From contig KB445817.1 in the NCBI GenBank assembly GCA_000320605.2, positions 168,602 through 232,601 of the forward strand: a stretch of DNA of 64,000 nt, in the 5' to 3' direction. The DNA comes from Gelatoporia subvermispora B. Its lineage: Eukaryota; Basidiomycota; Agaricomycetes; Polyporales; Gelatoporiaceae. Made by a program: the position numbers and the translations under genes. This document shows positions 50,045 to 61,764 of the stretch, piece by piece. Numbering within the stretch: position 1 is the stretch's first letter; each line of letters starts with the position of its first letter. The notes under the pieces are model-generated. The model ran no database searches, was not told where the DNA came from, and saw only the letters and a program-made list of their open reading frames with translations.

Positions 50045-52278
50045 ATGGACATGCCGAGCCAGCACAGACTTCGGCACACGATTCCCAAGCGGACCCGCCC
50101 GCACAAACTGACCTCCCCGGCATCGACGACGACGACGACGGCAAGGCATCCAACGCCGCCGAGCACGTACAGCCGACGTCCCGCGATGGCCGTCGTAAGC
50201 CACCCTGCCCCGTCCCCAGCCAAAGGTGCAGCTGACCACGGCCCAGTCTTCTCCTCAGACCTCGCCCATGCACGGCGAGCGTACTTCGTCATTCTGGGAA
50301 GAGCCCTGGCGCTCATAACTATCCTCATGTGGATTTGTCTACCTGTGTGCGTTGTATTCTGCCGAAATTCTTGATCCCCGCCCGCTCACGGCTCGCCGGC
50401 ATCCAGATACTGGGCCGCCCTGTCCAGCTCGGCACAGCGAACTACCAATCTCGAGGCGTGGTACATCGATCGGGACGAGTCGCGCATCGGCCAGGGCCTC
50501 TGGGAATCCTTCGTGAACAATACTATCCCCGGGCCCAGGCTTGGCTGGCGGGCCATCCGTGCTTCCGTAGCGGGTACAGATGAGCAGATCGCGCAGATGA
50601 TCTTGAACGAGCAGGCTTGGGTTGCTGTTGTCGGTGCGTTTCGGCCTCGCGATAACAGCTCTCGGTCTCTTATATGTCGCCGGGTCCGTGACAGTTGAGG
50701 CCAATGCCACCACACGGCTGACCGCAGCCAGGGTCAACGGGAACAAGACGTACGATCCCACCTCTGCCGTTACGGTCTATTATGCTCAGGTATGTCACGT
50801 CTGATGATCCAGCTGTTTTGAACGGTAGACGGATCCTCGCCAGCTCAGCGCATGCGGAGCTTAGGCGACTTCTGGACGCGCCCGCGGCGAATGCGTCTAC
50901 CGGATGCAAACCCCGCGTTTAACTGATACTTGATATACTCACTCACTGTTGATAGGCTCGGAACGAAATTGCCACGGGCAACTATGTCGTGCCTATCACT
51001 ACGAACCTGCTGCAGTTCGCCACCTCCGCATATGCGACCTCCAGTGCGCAACGATATCTGGCCCAGATCAACGCGCAAGGCAATGTCAATGAGACTGCCG
51101 TCCAGATGCTCGCCGAGGCGCCGCAGACGATCTCGCCCGCTATCAGCTACAGTGTAGTAAATCTCCGGCCGTATACGTAGGTCATATCGATTCTCACGTG
51201 ATGAAGCGATGTTTTACGACGGTTACAACTCTCCAGTGCACCAGCAGCACAAGCTGTAACCCTTGTGGGCAATATATTTCTGTGTATCTTTGCGTGAGTG
51301 CAAATTGGGGAGACCAGTGTCGATGCATGTCTGGTACTGACCCAGCTTCTGTTCCAGATTCATGATGGTGGGTGTACACTTTCGGCCCGCATGCCGACCT
51401 GACTGACTAAATTGACTGCAGACGATGGCACACGCGACAGCACGACAGCTCATCAGCCCCCATCTCCGAACGGCCTCATACCTCGTCACGCGCATCACGA
51501 TACCCCTGCTATTCTACATTCCTCTTAGTATGAGCTATACCCTAATTAGTCTCGCATTTGAGCTGCCCTTTAACGGCAGGTGCGTGTTGCAACCTTGCAC
51601 AGTATCAGCGTCTTTGAGGTGTCTGACTCTCTCGGGAACGCCAGGTACTCCGAGAGTGCAGGCTTCCTCCTGTTCTTCGTCTACGCATATCTTGGTATGG
51701 CTTCTCTCGGCCTGGCGCTCGAGTCAGTCATTACCATAGCCACTCCGCGCTTTACTCCCTTCTTTCTGTTCATCCTGGTGCGTATTGGGATCGTAGGTTC
51801 AGACTGAGTAGTCGCTGATTGTTTCGTTTGCAAGATCATTTTCAACGTGGCTCCTGTCGTGTTGCCTCCGGAGCTGCAACCTTCGTTCTTCGTCTACGGT
51901 GTCGGGTTCCCTATTAGGTACGCTCATTAAGCATTTGTGCCTTCACTGTTCTAACTTAGCTGCATTGTCTAGCAATCTGTCAGTCTTCTTCCGGTGATTT
52001 ATCCGCTGTATCGGGACTCACCGTATTGCAGGTCTGATGCGTTCCGTACGATTCTATTCAACACTTCCCCCCACCTCGGAAAAGACGCTGCAGTCATGAT
52101 CGCCTGGATCCTGCTTTCCTGCGGTACCATGTCCCTCTTCACATGGCTCATGCGCCGGCGGCGGAGCATGCTCCTGCAGAGATTCTACAGGGCCAACAAA
52201 GGGAAAGGCGTAAAGGCCGTGCAAGATGAACTGCATCATAAGTACGCCGAAAAGAGCGACAAGGTGGACTGCGCGTAG
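50045..52278 (+). CDS. DUF3533 (Sng1-like) membrane protein
   Basis: The first exon starts at ATG 50045 (MDMPSQHRLRH) or at a later Met near 50186, and ends with the span YFVILGRALALITILMWICL at a GT|GTGCGT donor. After the acceptor the frame gives PVYWAALSSSAQRTTNLEAW and then IDRDESRIGQGLWESFVNN, the hallmark order of the fungal DUF3533/SNG1 family: TM1, 'P.YWG/A', then an extracytoplasmic domain. Further exons encode AVTVYYAQARNEIATGNYVV, a second membrane block (AVTLVGNIFLCIF, TIPLLFYIPLSMSYTLISLA, LLFFVYAYLGMASLGLALES, then APVVLPPELQPSFFVYG), YRDSPYCRSDAFRTILFN and the last span AAVMIAWILLSCGTMSLFTW followed by a basic tail. At least seven introns are present. Yeast Sng1 is linked to nitrosoguanidine resistance and plasma-membrane lipid asymmetry; a related role here is inference. 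Confidence 0.85.
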
Positions 52279-52560
52279 GCTGCTCCCTTCACGATCCCAC
52301 GAAGACCTGATAACGACCTATTCTCTTGGACTATATTACTCGCTATACCGTATCATTTATACCAATTTGGGGATCTGCATGTTCGGGTTTGTTCCTGCGC
52401 TTAGAGGCTGCATGCAAAACTATGTATAGTGTACAATGCTAAATACAGGGAGGCTACTTCAGACAGGAAAGAATTGCATCTGTACATCTGGTGCGCAGGG
52501 TATAACCGGAGGAATATTACAAGATAGGAGATGGGATAGAAAGGTGAGCCAAAGTCATGC
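52279..52560. other. Short convergent spacer
   Basis: About 280 bp between the stop codons of two convergent genes, AT-rich near 52320-52380. It presumably contains both 3' ends. Nothing else was seen. Confidence 0.5.
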
Positions 52561-54120
52561 TCATAGTTTGCCAGCGGTTTTCTGTGCGAGACTCTCGATC
52601 TCAGCACCATGTTTCGCCCACCAGCGATCCGCCTCCGCTTCTGCGTCGTATCCAAACTGCTTCTCGTTCTTCCGGCGGTCCGCCCATTGGTTGAAGTTTC
52701 CTTCCAGCATGTCCTCGACCTTCGCCGCCTCGCCTCTGCGCTCGCGATCGAGCATGGAGAGCTCCGCCTCCATTGCCGCGCGCATGCTCGCATCACGCGC
52801 CTCCTGTTCGGGGCCATCGGGTAAGTGGAAGATCTTTTGGTTCAGCCGGGAGGACGCCTGGGTCTCCGCGGTACGTTCAAGTCGCAGCGTCTGGTAGGCC
52901 TCTAGCAAGTCCTTCATCTGGGAACGCGACCGGATGTGGGAGAAGAGCCGGCCAAGGACTGCTGCATCCTCGATGGCCATCGCTGCTCCTTGCGCACGAT
53001 AGGGCTAGGGTTTCACGCATAGGGTTAGGATTCGGGGAAGGGCTCGCAGATCTGAGAACATACAAGCATGGGATGACAGGCATCCCCCAGAAGCGTTACG
53101 CGTCCGGAGGGGTGCACCCAGGTCTGGAGAGGTTGGCGATCCATTAGACGCCACTTCAGGGTGGAGTTGACGAAGGAGAGCAGCTTCTGGACGCTGGTAT
53201 GGTCACACCGGGCAGTTCAGCGCCCCCGTCGAATGTCGGTTGGACAGCACAGGGCAACTCACCGAGGCTCGAAGTCCGCAAAGTCACTGCGCATCTTGTC
53301 CGCACTACCCTCTGCTGTCCATGACTCGACCGACCCATCGTCTGGGTGAAGTAGCACCACGTTGAACTCCTTTTTCGCGCGCTACAGGGGCGTCAGCCAC
53401 ACCTGTCAAGCAGCCGTAGCCTGGAACACTCACGATGCAGTAGGCCATCAGGTGACGCCCAGGAGCCATCCATCCCGTCATCTCTGGTGTATCGATGAAA
53501 GGCTTCAACTCAGGGTCTTCGAGCATCAAGTCGGCGGGGATGACTGCGCGATATGCAGCATCTCCGGTGGGCTCCGCAGGATTGACCTTGCCTATGACGA
53601 CTGTCTGGACGAAGCTCTTGATGCCGTCTGCGCCGACAATGAGGTCTCCATGCACGACCTCACCTGACTTGAGCGTCACAGATGGCGCGTCTGGGTCGAC
53701 CGCGACCACGGTCGCACCAAGGCGGAGGATCATCTTCGGTGCAGCGAGGTCGTACAGGAGCTTGTGGAAGTCGGCGCGGTGAATGTGGTAGTATGGCGCA
53801 CCGAACTCTTCCATCTTGGCTCCCCAGCGCGTGTACCCGACCTTCTCTCCCGTCGCATACCGCCGTAGTACAATCGCCTCGGGGCGCACAGCAACTCCCT
53901 CGAGTACCTCTCCGAGGCCCCACCGGATGAGCAGACGGGAGACATTCGGTGAGACCTGGATTCCAGCGCCGACCTCGCCTATCGCGGGCGCGGATTCGAG
54001 TAGTGTCACCTTATGCCCGGCCTCCGCGAGACAGTGTGCAGCGGCAAGCCCGCCCATACCGCAGCCAACGACGATGACATGGAGCTGAAGCGGAGCTTTC
54101 AGTGAGCTAGACGGAGACAT
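52561..54120 (-). CDS. FAD-dependent monooxygenase, salicylate hydroxylase-like
   Basis: The start is ATG at 54120 (MSPSSSLKAPLQLHVIVVGC). The N-terminus has a canonical Rossmann FAD-binding motif GCGMGGLAAAHCLAEAG with a conserved acidic residue at the end of beta-2 (LLES). Mid-protein, GDLIVGADGIKS is the DG motif. After introns near 53441-53392 and 53261-53164, the sequence WRLMDRQPLQTW and GRVTLLGDACHPML|PY...QGAAMAIEDAAVLG is the GD motif binding the FAD ribityl chain. The second junction is a 60-70 nt intron at about 53061-53005. The ~440-residue protein ends KTAGKL. This is the class A flavoprotein monooxygenase layout, NAD(P)H-dependent hydroxylation of an aromatic substrate. Close fungal relatives include salicylate-type hydroxylases used in aromatic catabolism, plausible in a wood decayer. 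The exact substrate cannot be stated. Confidence 0.88.
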
Positions 54121-56067
54121 CTGGCGTCGAGGGCGGGATTGAGGACTGCGGAGGTAAGGGGGTGTCAGTGATATAGCATAGGGGCAAAACGATTCGACCG
54201 GGCGTATAGGTATATCCAGGTGAGCGTCTCGCACTGTGAGTAACACTCAATAGCCTGGACGAAGCCCACATCGCGCGCGTGCGCGCTCACCACGGGGATG
54301 ACTCAAGACCTTGCCAATTACAGGGTGCCGGTACTCAGAGTAGCTCGCGCCCGAGATCCGTCTGAATAGGATACACCTCTCCTGCTGTCTGGGAATATCA
54401 GTACGCTCGACGGATCCATGATGCTATCCGGTACGCACTGTGCACGTGAATGCCGGACGGAACTGCTATGCAGTGGCGGGACGATTGCCTCAGCGCTGCG
54501 GCGGAATTCGGTGTTGATGAGCACAGATACTTCTTGCAAGAGAAATCCTATAGAGGCTTCGTTTCAGTGTGCTGACAATAGCGCACCGAACAGAGAGTTC
54601 AATCGTTACATTTCATGAGATCATAGAGGTTGAGAAACTGCCAGCCGCGGGCCGGCGGCAAACTGTGGCTTGTTTGTTCCAAACAAATACGCACAGCCAA
54701 CTCGAGCTTGGATCTTTCCATCGAAATCAAACTTCACTTTCTGAGACTATACTGGATGCGCTTTGACATATACTACCTGCAAACCGGACCGCGCAACCAA
54801 TTGCCCAGTTTGATTGTCTTCACACAGGCAACTTGGCACTAGTTATGTCGGTAGTCGATCGTACCGACCTTCCAGTACATGTGTACACGTCTCCGGCTAC
54901 TCTCCGACGGGTGCATCAAAAGACCAAGACCAGTGATGGTACTGCGTGGCTGATCCATTTACGATTGCGCTTTGTGTTCCTCCGCTACGTGCATGAACAA
55001 CTGCAGACCCACTTTAATCCGATGTACGCTTCTGACTTCGAATCACAGACCGGCTTCGAATTTGATGACCCGCAAGCAGCTCACGGAGCACGAAGCCGAG
55101 GTCGGGCAGCTTTCAAAGATACGCGTGATGCGCACTGATGCGGGCTCGCCACGCGGTTCTTAACGAGAGGCGATGAACAGAATGGTCAAACACGCCGGAT
55201 ACTCTTTAACTAAGGATATCATTCAAGGCCGCGACTCTGGGCTTCCGACCTACCCTACTGTGGACCTTGCATGGGTTGTCTTCCGTCCCTCGCTTTCAGC
55301 ATATGGTGCACGATACCGTGGCTGCGCGAATCCTCTACATCTGACCGACTTCTGCTTGCAGGCTTGGACTCGGGTGGGGTTGCATAATCTTGCTTACGGG
55401 GTGTTTACGTGATCATGAGGACGACTTCCATTGGAAGAGAATCTATTACCCAGTACGGTCCTCATCTGGAACGCCGGGGTCTGTACCTGTACCTTGGAAT
55501 CTGGCGCTTCGACTTCTCGATGCCTCCTCGGACCCTGAAGCATACCAAGGGCGCGGTCTGAAGCACAGTGTCATATGTGATACTGGCAACAATCGCGGGG
55601 GAAGATTGTGATCTATCCGCCTTGGCGTTGCAAGACGTTCTCGAACATATCGCTCGGCTACACAAGGGCTTGTCAGGGCCGCCAGTTCTATACACTTAGG
55701 TGCTCCGGGAGCAGTCCGACATACTTTGAGCTCGATGCATCCTCCGACCATTGGCGACACCGTCGAAATTATCCGCAACTTGAAGTGTCGGTGCCTTGGC
55801 CGTGCTGTGCTGCCGACATTAGACCGCCCGAAAGGGCACCTTCAGGCTTGGCGAGGACTCGGCTTATATCACGGGAACCAGCCTCCTTCGCAGCGAAGGT
55901 CATTCGTCTATTTCCCTTGCTTCTGCGAGACGACCTTGAAATCAGAGGTGAGAGTCACTACCGAAGAGATCACTTAGTACTGTGCTGGCTTTACGCCGTT
56001 AATTCACTCGCCTCCAAACTAATCGCGATGAAAATCCGGGTCTTTCATCTTGAACTCTTGGAATGTG
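54121..56067. other. Intergenic, upstream region of the xylanase gene
   Basis: About 1.9 kb between a minus-strand monooxygenase and the plus-strand xylanase, which are divergent. One open frame starting at ATG 54845 (to 55138, about 98 codons) has ordinary composition but no recognised domain. The region nearest 56068 should hold xylanase regulatory sites; I did not identify a specific activator motif with confidence. Confidence 0.4.
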
Positions 56068-56073
56068 TATAAA
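56068..56073 (+). promoter_or_regulatory. TATA-box-like element of the xylanase gene
   Basis: TATAAA lies 54 bp upstream of the xylanase ATG at 56127, in the context GTGTATAAAGGGGGC. Its spacing suits a core promoter element with a short 5' leader. No transcription-start data are available. Confidence 0.55.
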
Positions 56074-56126
56074 GGGGGCTGCAATGTCGATGGTCAATCG
56101 TCGAGCGATCTGCATACTTCGTCACA

Positions 56127-57832
56127 ATGAAAGCCTCCGCGTCTCTGGCTTGTCTCCTCGCCACCGTTCCCTTTTCCATGGCGCAGTCCTCAGTCTGGGG
56201 TCAATGCGGTGGGATCGGCTGGACTGGGCCCACTACTTGCGCGTCTGGCAACATCTGCATTGAGTACAGCAGTTACTACTCTCAATGCATTCCAAACGTG
56301 AGTACACCAATGGCACCCGCTATCCTTCAGCACCTTAGTCTCCAATGTCAGGACCAAGCTCCATCGACCATCCCGACCACCCCCGCAAGTCCTCCAACCA
56401 CTTCCGTCAGCATACCAGGCGGTAGCCCTACGCCTGCCTCTGGTCTGAATGCTGCTGCGAAGGTGGCTGGCAAGCTCTACTTCGGCTCGGCGACGGACAA
56501 CTCGGAGCTTACGGACAATGCCTATGTGACGATTCTGGACAACAAGAACGAATTCGGTCAAATCACTCCTGCTAACAGTATGAAATGGGTAAGAAACGTG
56601 CTGATGTGATTGGAAAGTTGATCTAAGATCGTGGTGACGTAGGACGCTACCGAACCCGAGCGGGGCACTTTCACGTTCAACAGCGGCGACCAGATTGCGA
56701 ACCTGGCGAAGTCGAACGGACAGCTCCTCCGAGGTGAGACGGGCGATAGTACAGGCCGGTTTCGCGCCACTCACTGCTGTAAAAGGACACAACTGCGTGT
56801 GGTACAACCAGCTCCCCAGCTGGGTCACTTCTACCAGCTGGTCGAAGAGCGACTTGTTGTCCGTCGTGCAGACTCACTGTAGCACAATCGTGAGTCACTA
56901 CAAGGGCCAAGTGTGAGTGAATATGTGTGTCGCGTATTGGCTAGGAACCTAACGATACCTCTACAGTTGTATGTCTTTCACCTCGTACGTGTACTGCCTT
57001 TGTACTGACAAGAACTGCGTCCTCAGACAGCTGGGATGTCATTAATGGTGCGTGTCTTCACCGTGACGATGTTTTGTGGGACATGTCGAACGACCCCATC
57101 TTCAGAGCCGTTCAATGATGACGGAACGTACCGCACGGATGTCTTCTACACTGTGACCGGAACCGACTACATTAGCACTGCCCTCCAGGCCGCCCGCACT
57201 GCGGACCCGAACGCCAAGCTGTATATTAATGATTACAACATCGAGTCCACCGGTAAGTCTCCATTGTATGATACCTGTCCTCGCTTACACCGAAGCTCAC
57301 GCCAACGTAGGTGCAAAGGCAACGTCCATGATGAACCTTGTGAAGTCGCTCAAGTCCGCCGGCGTACCGCTCGACGGTGTCGGCCTCCAATGCCACTTCA
57401 TCGTCGGCGAGGTCCCCACGTCGTTGCAGAGCATCATGCAACAGTTCACTGCTCTCGGTGTCGAGGTCGCCATTACCGAGCTTGACATCCGCATGACACT
57501 CCCAGAGACCCAAGCTCTCCTTACGCAGCAGCAGAAGGACTACCAGTCCGTCGTTGCAGCCTGCATGGCCGTTGAAGGCTGCGTTGGCATCACAGTCTGG
57601 GACTACACCGACAAAGTATGAGTCAATCGTCGCCCCAAAACGTAGAGCGGCTCGCTAACATCGTGGAACGACAGTACTCGTGGGTGCCGTCGACCTTCTC
57701 TGGTCAGGGTGATGCCTGCCCGTGGGACTCTGTATGTGACGTTCCCCCCTCCATCTGGTGTATTGATCGAATCTCTACCTCTAGAACCTCCAAAAGAAGC
57801 CTGCGTACAATGGTATCATGGCGGCTTTATGA
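56127..57832 (+). CDS. Secreted endo-1,4-beta-xylanase, CBM1 + GH10
   Basis: Ten exons fit in phase: 56127-56297, 56352-56588, 56643-56733, 56786-56912, 56967-56968, 57027-57047, 57106-57252, 57311-57615, 57675-57731 and 57785-57832, giving 401 residues. Residues 1-19 are a signal peptide ([14 protein letters not shown]). Residues 20-56 form an N-terminal fungal CBM1 with the [15 protein letters not shown] motif. A Thr/Pro/Ser linker follows to about residue 90, then the GH10 barrel. The general acid/base is Glu217 in WDVINEPF, and the nucleophile is Glu322 in AITELDIR. The barrel ends with the WDYTD...WVP and the usual C-terminal GIMAAL. The enzyme hydrolyses internal beta-1,4-xylosidic bonds of xylan outside the cell; CBM1 anchors it to cellulose. 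The 2-nt fifth exon is discussed in the findings; without it two residues before the acid/base strand are lost. Confidence 0.93.
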
Positions 57833-58067
57833 TATGAGAATGTGAATGCGAAAAGGTTTGCTGTACATCATGCTCTCACGCCGTGTCATCTTTCTCGAGA
57901 ATAAAATTTTGGGATTTAATACTGCGAACGTGCTATAAACTGTTGGTCCTTGGACACGGTCCATATCAATGGGAGGCAATCACCTGACACCTCGGATATA
58001 CAGATACAATTTGATGACGGACCCTCCCGAGTCAGCCGACATACTCAAATAACTGCCTGAATCTTCG
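57833..58067. other. Convergent spacer, xylanase / acireductone dioxygenase
   Basis: About 235 bp between two stop codons, AT-rich around 57900-57925 (AATAAAATTTTGGG), which suits polyadenylation of the xylanase transcript. No gene is present. Confidence 0.5.
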
Positions 58068-58753
58068 TCAAGCTGCAGCACGCATGCCCGGGAAGCTCTT
58101 GAGGTATTCCAACCTATACGGATTGACGTCGGTCTCATCACCACGCGCATGGGCTTTCCACTTGGGCTCGTCCTTAAACAAGCGCATCGTGCGGGTCTTG
58201 TTCCCCATGTCAAGGGTGAAGCGGTGGTAGATGCCGGAAGGTAGAACGATCATGTCACCGGCATCGAGATGTATGCGGATCCAGGCATCCGTGGGATTCT
58301 CTGCAGACGAATGTTCACGAGTCTATGGATCATTTCCAACAGCGTTGTTGAATTACAAACCACGGACATCAAAAAATCCGCTTCCTTCGAGGATATACCG
58401 GATCTCCTCGTCCTCATGCATGTGCCTGGGAGCAACTATCAGCATCCATGCATCACAACTCATGCCGCAGCTGTCTGAATGGACAATCTCACTTACTCTT
58501 CGTAGAACATCTTCATCTTGGACTCGAACTCATCTCCAAGACCCGCCTTACTGATGCTGATAATATCGTGGTTGCGGTACGCCCTCTCCGATGCAATCGC
58601 GTTGATCTTCTGCTCCCATTGACCCGCAGCATCGATTGGGATACGCGAATATAGCACTCCAATTGCTTTCAGCGTCTCCTCAGAGACGGGATGAGTCGAA
58701 TCGTGAGGAAGACGTTGGTCTCCAGGCAAGCTGTCGAAGTAATACGCGCGCAT
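58068..58753 (-). CDS. ADI1: Acireductone dioxygenase (methionine salvage)
   Basis: Three exons, 58753-58497, 58425-58364 and 58300-58068, give 183 residues, the usual length for the eukaryotic ARD family. The N-terminus MRAYYFDSLPGDQRLPHDS is typical. Exon 2 starts with EHMHEDEEIRY, holding the metal ligands His, His and Glu of the cupin site. The fourth ligand His is in SGIYHRFTLD of exon 3, with DMIVLPSG before it. The C-terminus has LFKDEPKWKAHAR as in the family. The enzyme oxidises the acireductone intermediate, giving the 2-oxo acid precursor of methionine (Fe-bound form) in the cytosol or nucleus. All expected ligands are present, so it looks functional. Convergent with the xylanase gene, with no functional link. 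Confidence 0.95.
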
Positions 58754-60260
58754 AACCGCCAGTGCTAGTGAGACTTGCGATGACAGGAGTGCACAGCAGT
58801 GCGGGGAAGCGCCCTCGGCCTCTGAGGCAGTGCGGCTTTAATATGGTAGCCGCTCTATTTATGGGACATGTCCGTGGGAATGGTCCCGACGTGTACAGGT
58901 CCCGACCCTAGGTCTCAAATATATCATCGGCCCCTCAAGGCCTCATGCCTCTCATGTATAATTGGTGTGAGAGCATGACACAACAGTCTCCTCCATACAT
59001 GAAAAAATGAGTATCAGTGCCACTATTTATCCGTCTCGAATAACAGATAGCCTATTGACGATCTCAATCTTCGACTTTAAATGTATGTTGACAAATAGCG
59101 TGCAGCAACCAGGCAAATGACTCAGATGGTTTCCTCGTTGGTGAGCATTGCCCTGAACAGTCCATAGTTGCCTAAGGTAACCACAGTTGAAGTGCAGCTA
59201 CCAGCTCGACAGACTGTGGGGACCTAGGCGCTACCCAAATTTACTGGATTACACGTCATACATGGCTGTTGGTGCGCCGGTTGCCTTTTGGATATTCGAT
59301 CAAGTCTATCCGTGGAGAAATGAGCAGTATCCTGCCTATCCTTTGAGTTACTCCTTGCAAAGGTCTGTGTGTCCTTTTACCAGTGGTTCCATCAGGCCTG
59401 TTCTCGCCGTTCCCTGCCAGAGAGAATATTATTGTGAGATCCCATCATACTCGGCCTATTACGGCGCTCTTGTCTAAGACAGCTTTTACACGAACAGTGT
59501 GTGACCTCGAAGTTCGAACCTCCAGCGAACTGTATGGCGGAGTCACCCTCGATACGCCTTAAATATCCATCTTGGTCAGTCGATCTTCCGTTGCCTTTGA
59601 TTCAGATTAGTCGCTGTCAGTAGATGCTGTTGAGGCCCGTAGTCTCCATAGGCACCAAAATACAAGGCACGCGCCAGGAGAAAATCACATTTCTGTTGCA
59701 TTGTATCTTCGCCCCCTAAAGGCCCCGCACCAGTATCTGGCTTGCCCATGCATGAATTACGCTTAGTACCGTTGCAGGTCTATGCATCAATGACTGTAAG
59801 CACCGCGCCCGCCAATGTACGAAAAGCGCCATCCGCTCCAGCGCCCGCCATGCATGACTGCCATGCATGGCGGGCGCCTGTAATGCACAACGGACCACGT
59901 CCGCCTGAATCATTTATTATACTCCGATTTTATTTACATTTTCGGCGACACATCAGATTGCCTCCAGTCCGCCCGCCCCGGCCGCAGATTTCCCGTTGTT
60001 CGCCTCTGACGGTTGCGCCCATCCCGCTCGCTCCGGCCACATCTTGCCTGTTTACGCTCGGCCGCTTCGTCCCTGTTATTCGTCATCCCCACCGATCTAT
60101 GCTGAGATTGAGTACGTTCTGCCATCAGATCGACAATGAAATGTACCTGTACCTAATCCCAGCGATTCATGTGCTTCGCAGAATCTGTTGTCCGTGGGAA
60201 TATAGGCCTATTAGCGGCTATGCGTGCCCTGTAGTAGTAGGCCTGACATCATACACTTAA
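58754..60260. other. Intergenic with a palindrome, no gene recognised
   Basis: About 1.5 kb. The left end is the upstream region of the acireductone dioxygenase gene. A perfect inverted repeat at 59841-59877 is listed separately. Remaining open frames are short and unlike known families. Confidence 0.45.
59841..59877. repeat. Perfect 16-bp inverted repeat, 5-nt loop
   Basis: The left arm GCGCCCGCCATGCATG (59841-59856) is the exact reverse complement of the right arm CATGCATGGCGGGCGC (59862-59877), separated by ACTGC. It could form a cruciform or RNA hairpin. A related GCGCCCGCCA occurs just upstream near 59806. It uses the ATGCAT core that dominates the repeats at 60.8-62.0 kb. Confidence 0.95.
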
Positions 60261-60263
60261 GCC

Positions 60264-60705
60264 TTATCTCGTCCAAGACACCACGTCTTTACCCTTGCAT
60301 TTGCAGAGACATGGACACAATACACCCCCGGAGCACACCAGATACGACCTACAATCTGAATAAACCGTCAGGTGACGTCGACTTCCTCTTGTTCGGACAT
60401 TCTGGTGTGCATCGGGTGATACAGATCTCTTTTAGTTCGGATACTCAGGAAGGAGCCGAGTTTGTGCCTAGGCGTGTGCTCCGTTTTTTGCAGCACCAGC
60501 CCTGACCGTACCCTTGTCTCGTCTACGCTTCCACATCTGTACCCGTACATTTGCAGACATAGACACAATGTACGTCCGGACCTATTGACCACTGCCATTC
60601 CTCAAGCATCCCTCCGACCCTCGAGCACCGAGAATGCGATTCTCCCCTTGCTCAGATAGTTCAATACCCATCAGGCGACGTGGATCTCCTCCTATTCGGA
60701 TACCC
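60264..60705 (+). repeat. Imperfect direct repeat, about 250 bp unit, two copies
   Basis: Unit 1 begins near 60264 and unit 2 near 60516. Matching pieces are CATTTGCAGAGACATGGACA and CATTTGCAGACATAGACACA (about 60298 and 60548), and CCGTCAGGTGACGTCGACTT and CCATCAGGCGACGTGGATCT (about 60365 and 60668). No coding function was apparent. Confidence 0.6.
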
Positions 60706-60849
60706 GACCGTCCCTGCCTCGGGCCAAATGCAAATGCCGAATGGAGCGGAGTGCTTCTGGACGATTTGGGCAAGCTCAGGCCCATAAGGTAATGCTGATC
60801 TTGTCATATTCGGATCGTGTGCATAAACCCGCCCAGGCGGAGCACCGCG

Positions 60850-61250
60850 CACTAATGCATGAGACATGACACGTGCATGCATCTCATGCATGAGTCCGCG
60901 GTGAGTATGGCACAGCGATGCATGAGATGAGACTTTTCCTCACCGCGAATCGATGCATGAGACATGACACGTGCATGCATCTCATGCATGAGTCCACGGT
61001 GAGTATGGCACAGCGATGCATGAGATAAGACTTATTCACCGCGTACTGATGCATGGGACATGACACGTGCACGCATCTCATGCATGAGTCCGCGGTGAGC
61101 ATGACACAGTGATGCATGAGATGGGACTTATTTGGATCGTGTGCATGAATTCGCCTGGGCGCATCACTGCATGCATCCCATGCATGAACCTACGATGAGT
61201 ATGGCATAGCAATGCATGAGTCTTATTCGGATTGTGTGCCACGGTCCGCC
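60850..61250 (+). repeat. Tandem repeat of about 97 bp, three full copies plus a partial one
   Basis: Units begin near 60854, 60951 and 61049 with (A/G)ATGCATG(A/G)GACATGACACG, continue through CATGCATGAGTCC(A/G)CGGTGAG and end near a GATGCATGAGAT(A/G)(A/G)GACT segment. A more diverged partial unit follows from about 61163. The units are rich in the palindrome ATGCAT. Reading frames across them encode only Met/His/Cys-rich repeats, so I treat them as non-coding satellite-like DNA. Confidence 0.85.
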
Positions 61251-61764
61251 CGGGCATAGCGATGCATGAGATGTCTTATTCGGTATTCATATTGTGTGCC
61301 ATGAATCCGCTCGAGCGGAGTCTTATGCTTACGCATGCTCTTTGAGACGCTCGTGGGTCATGGGTCATACTTTGATACGTGCTGGTTCGACGGGCATAGG
61401 TGGTTGCTGTGCCTTGGTCCCTCAATTGACGCACGAGATCTTTGTTCCGACGTCTGCCATCATTTCAAGTACCTTTGTGCATTCATCCAAAAAACGATGG
61501 GGCGTTCACATAGCTTCAATTCATGCCACAACAACTGCGACTCATATGAGGGCAGACATTGATGTGGCCGTGGAAAACGAGCTACTTGTGAGCTACTTGT
61601 GCTTTCTTTGAGTGCCACCTTGCAAGCGTGTCATTTATGAGCGCTGGCGGCCCATGTATGAATGCTCAGTGATGCATGACAATCAGTTCGAGTCAATTGA
61701 GTCATGCTTGGGCTTCCATCCCCTTCATGCATGGCGGTCCGGTCATGGTTCGGGCATGCATGCG

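Noticed and set aside
52877..53930. Several 60-120-codon open frames opposite the monooxygenase gene
   Set aside because: They are antisense shadows of a well-supported flavoprotein gene and contain no motifs of their own.
60884..61117. Met/His/Cys-rich repeated peptide frame on the minus strand
   Set aside because: It is the translation of the 97-bp ATGCAT-rich array; repeat length and indels explain the open frame without selection for protein.
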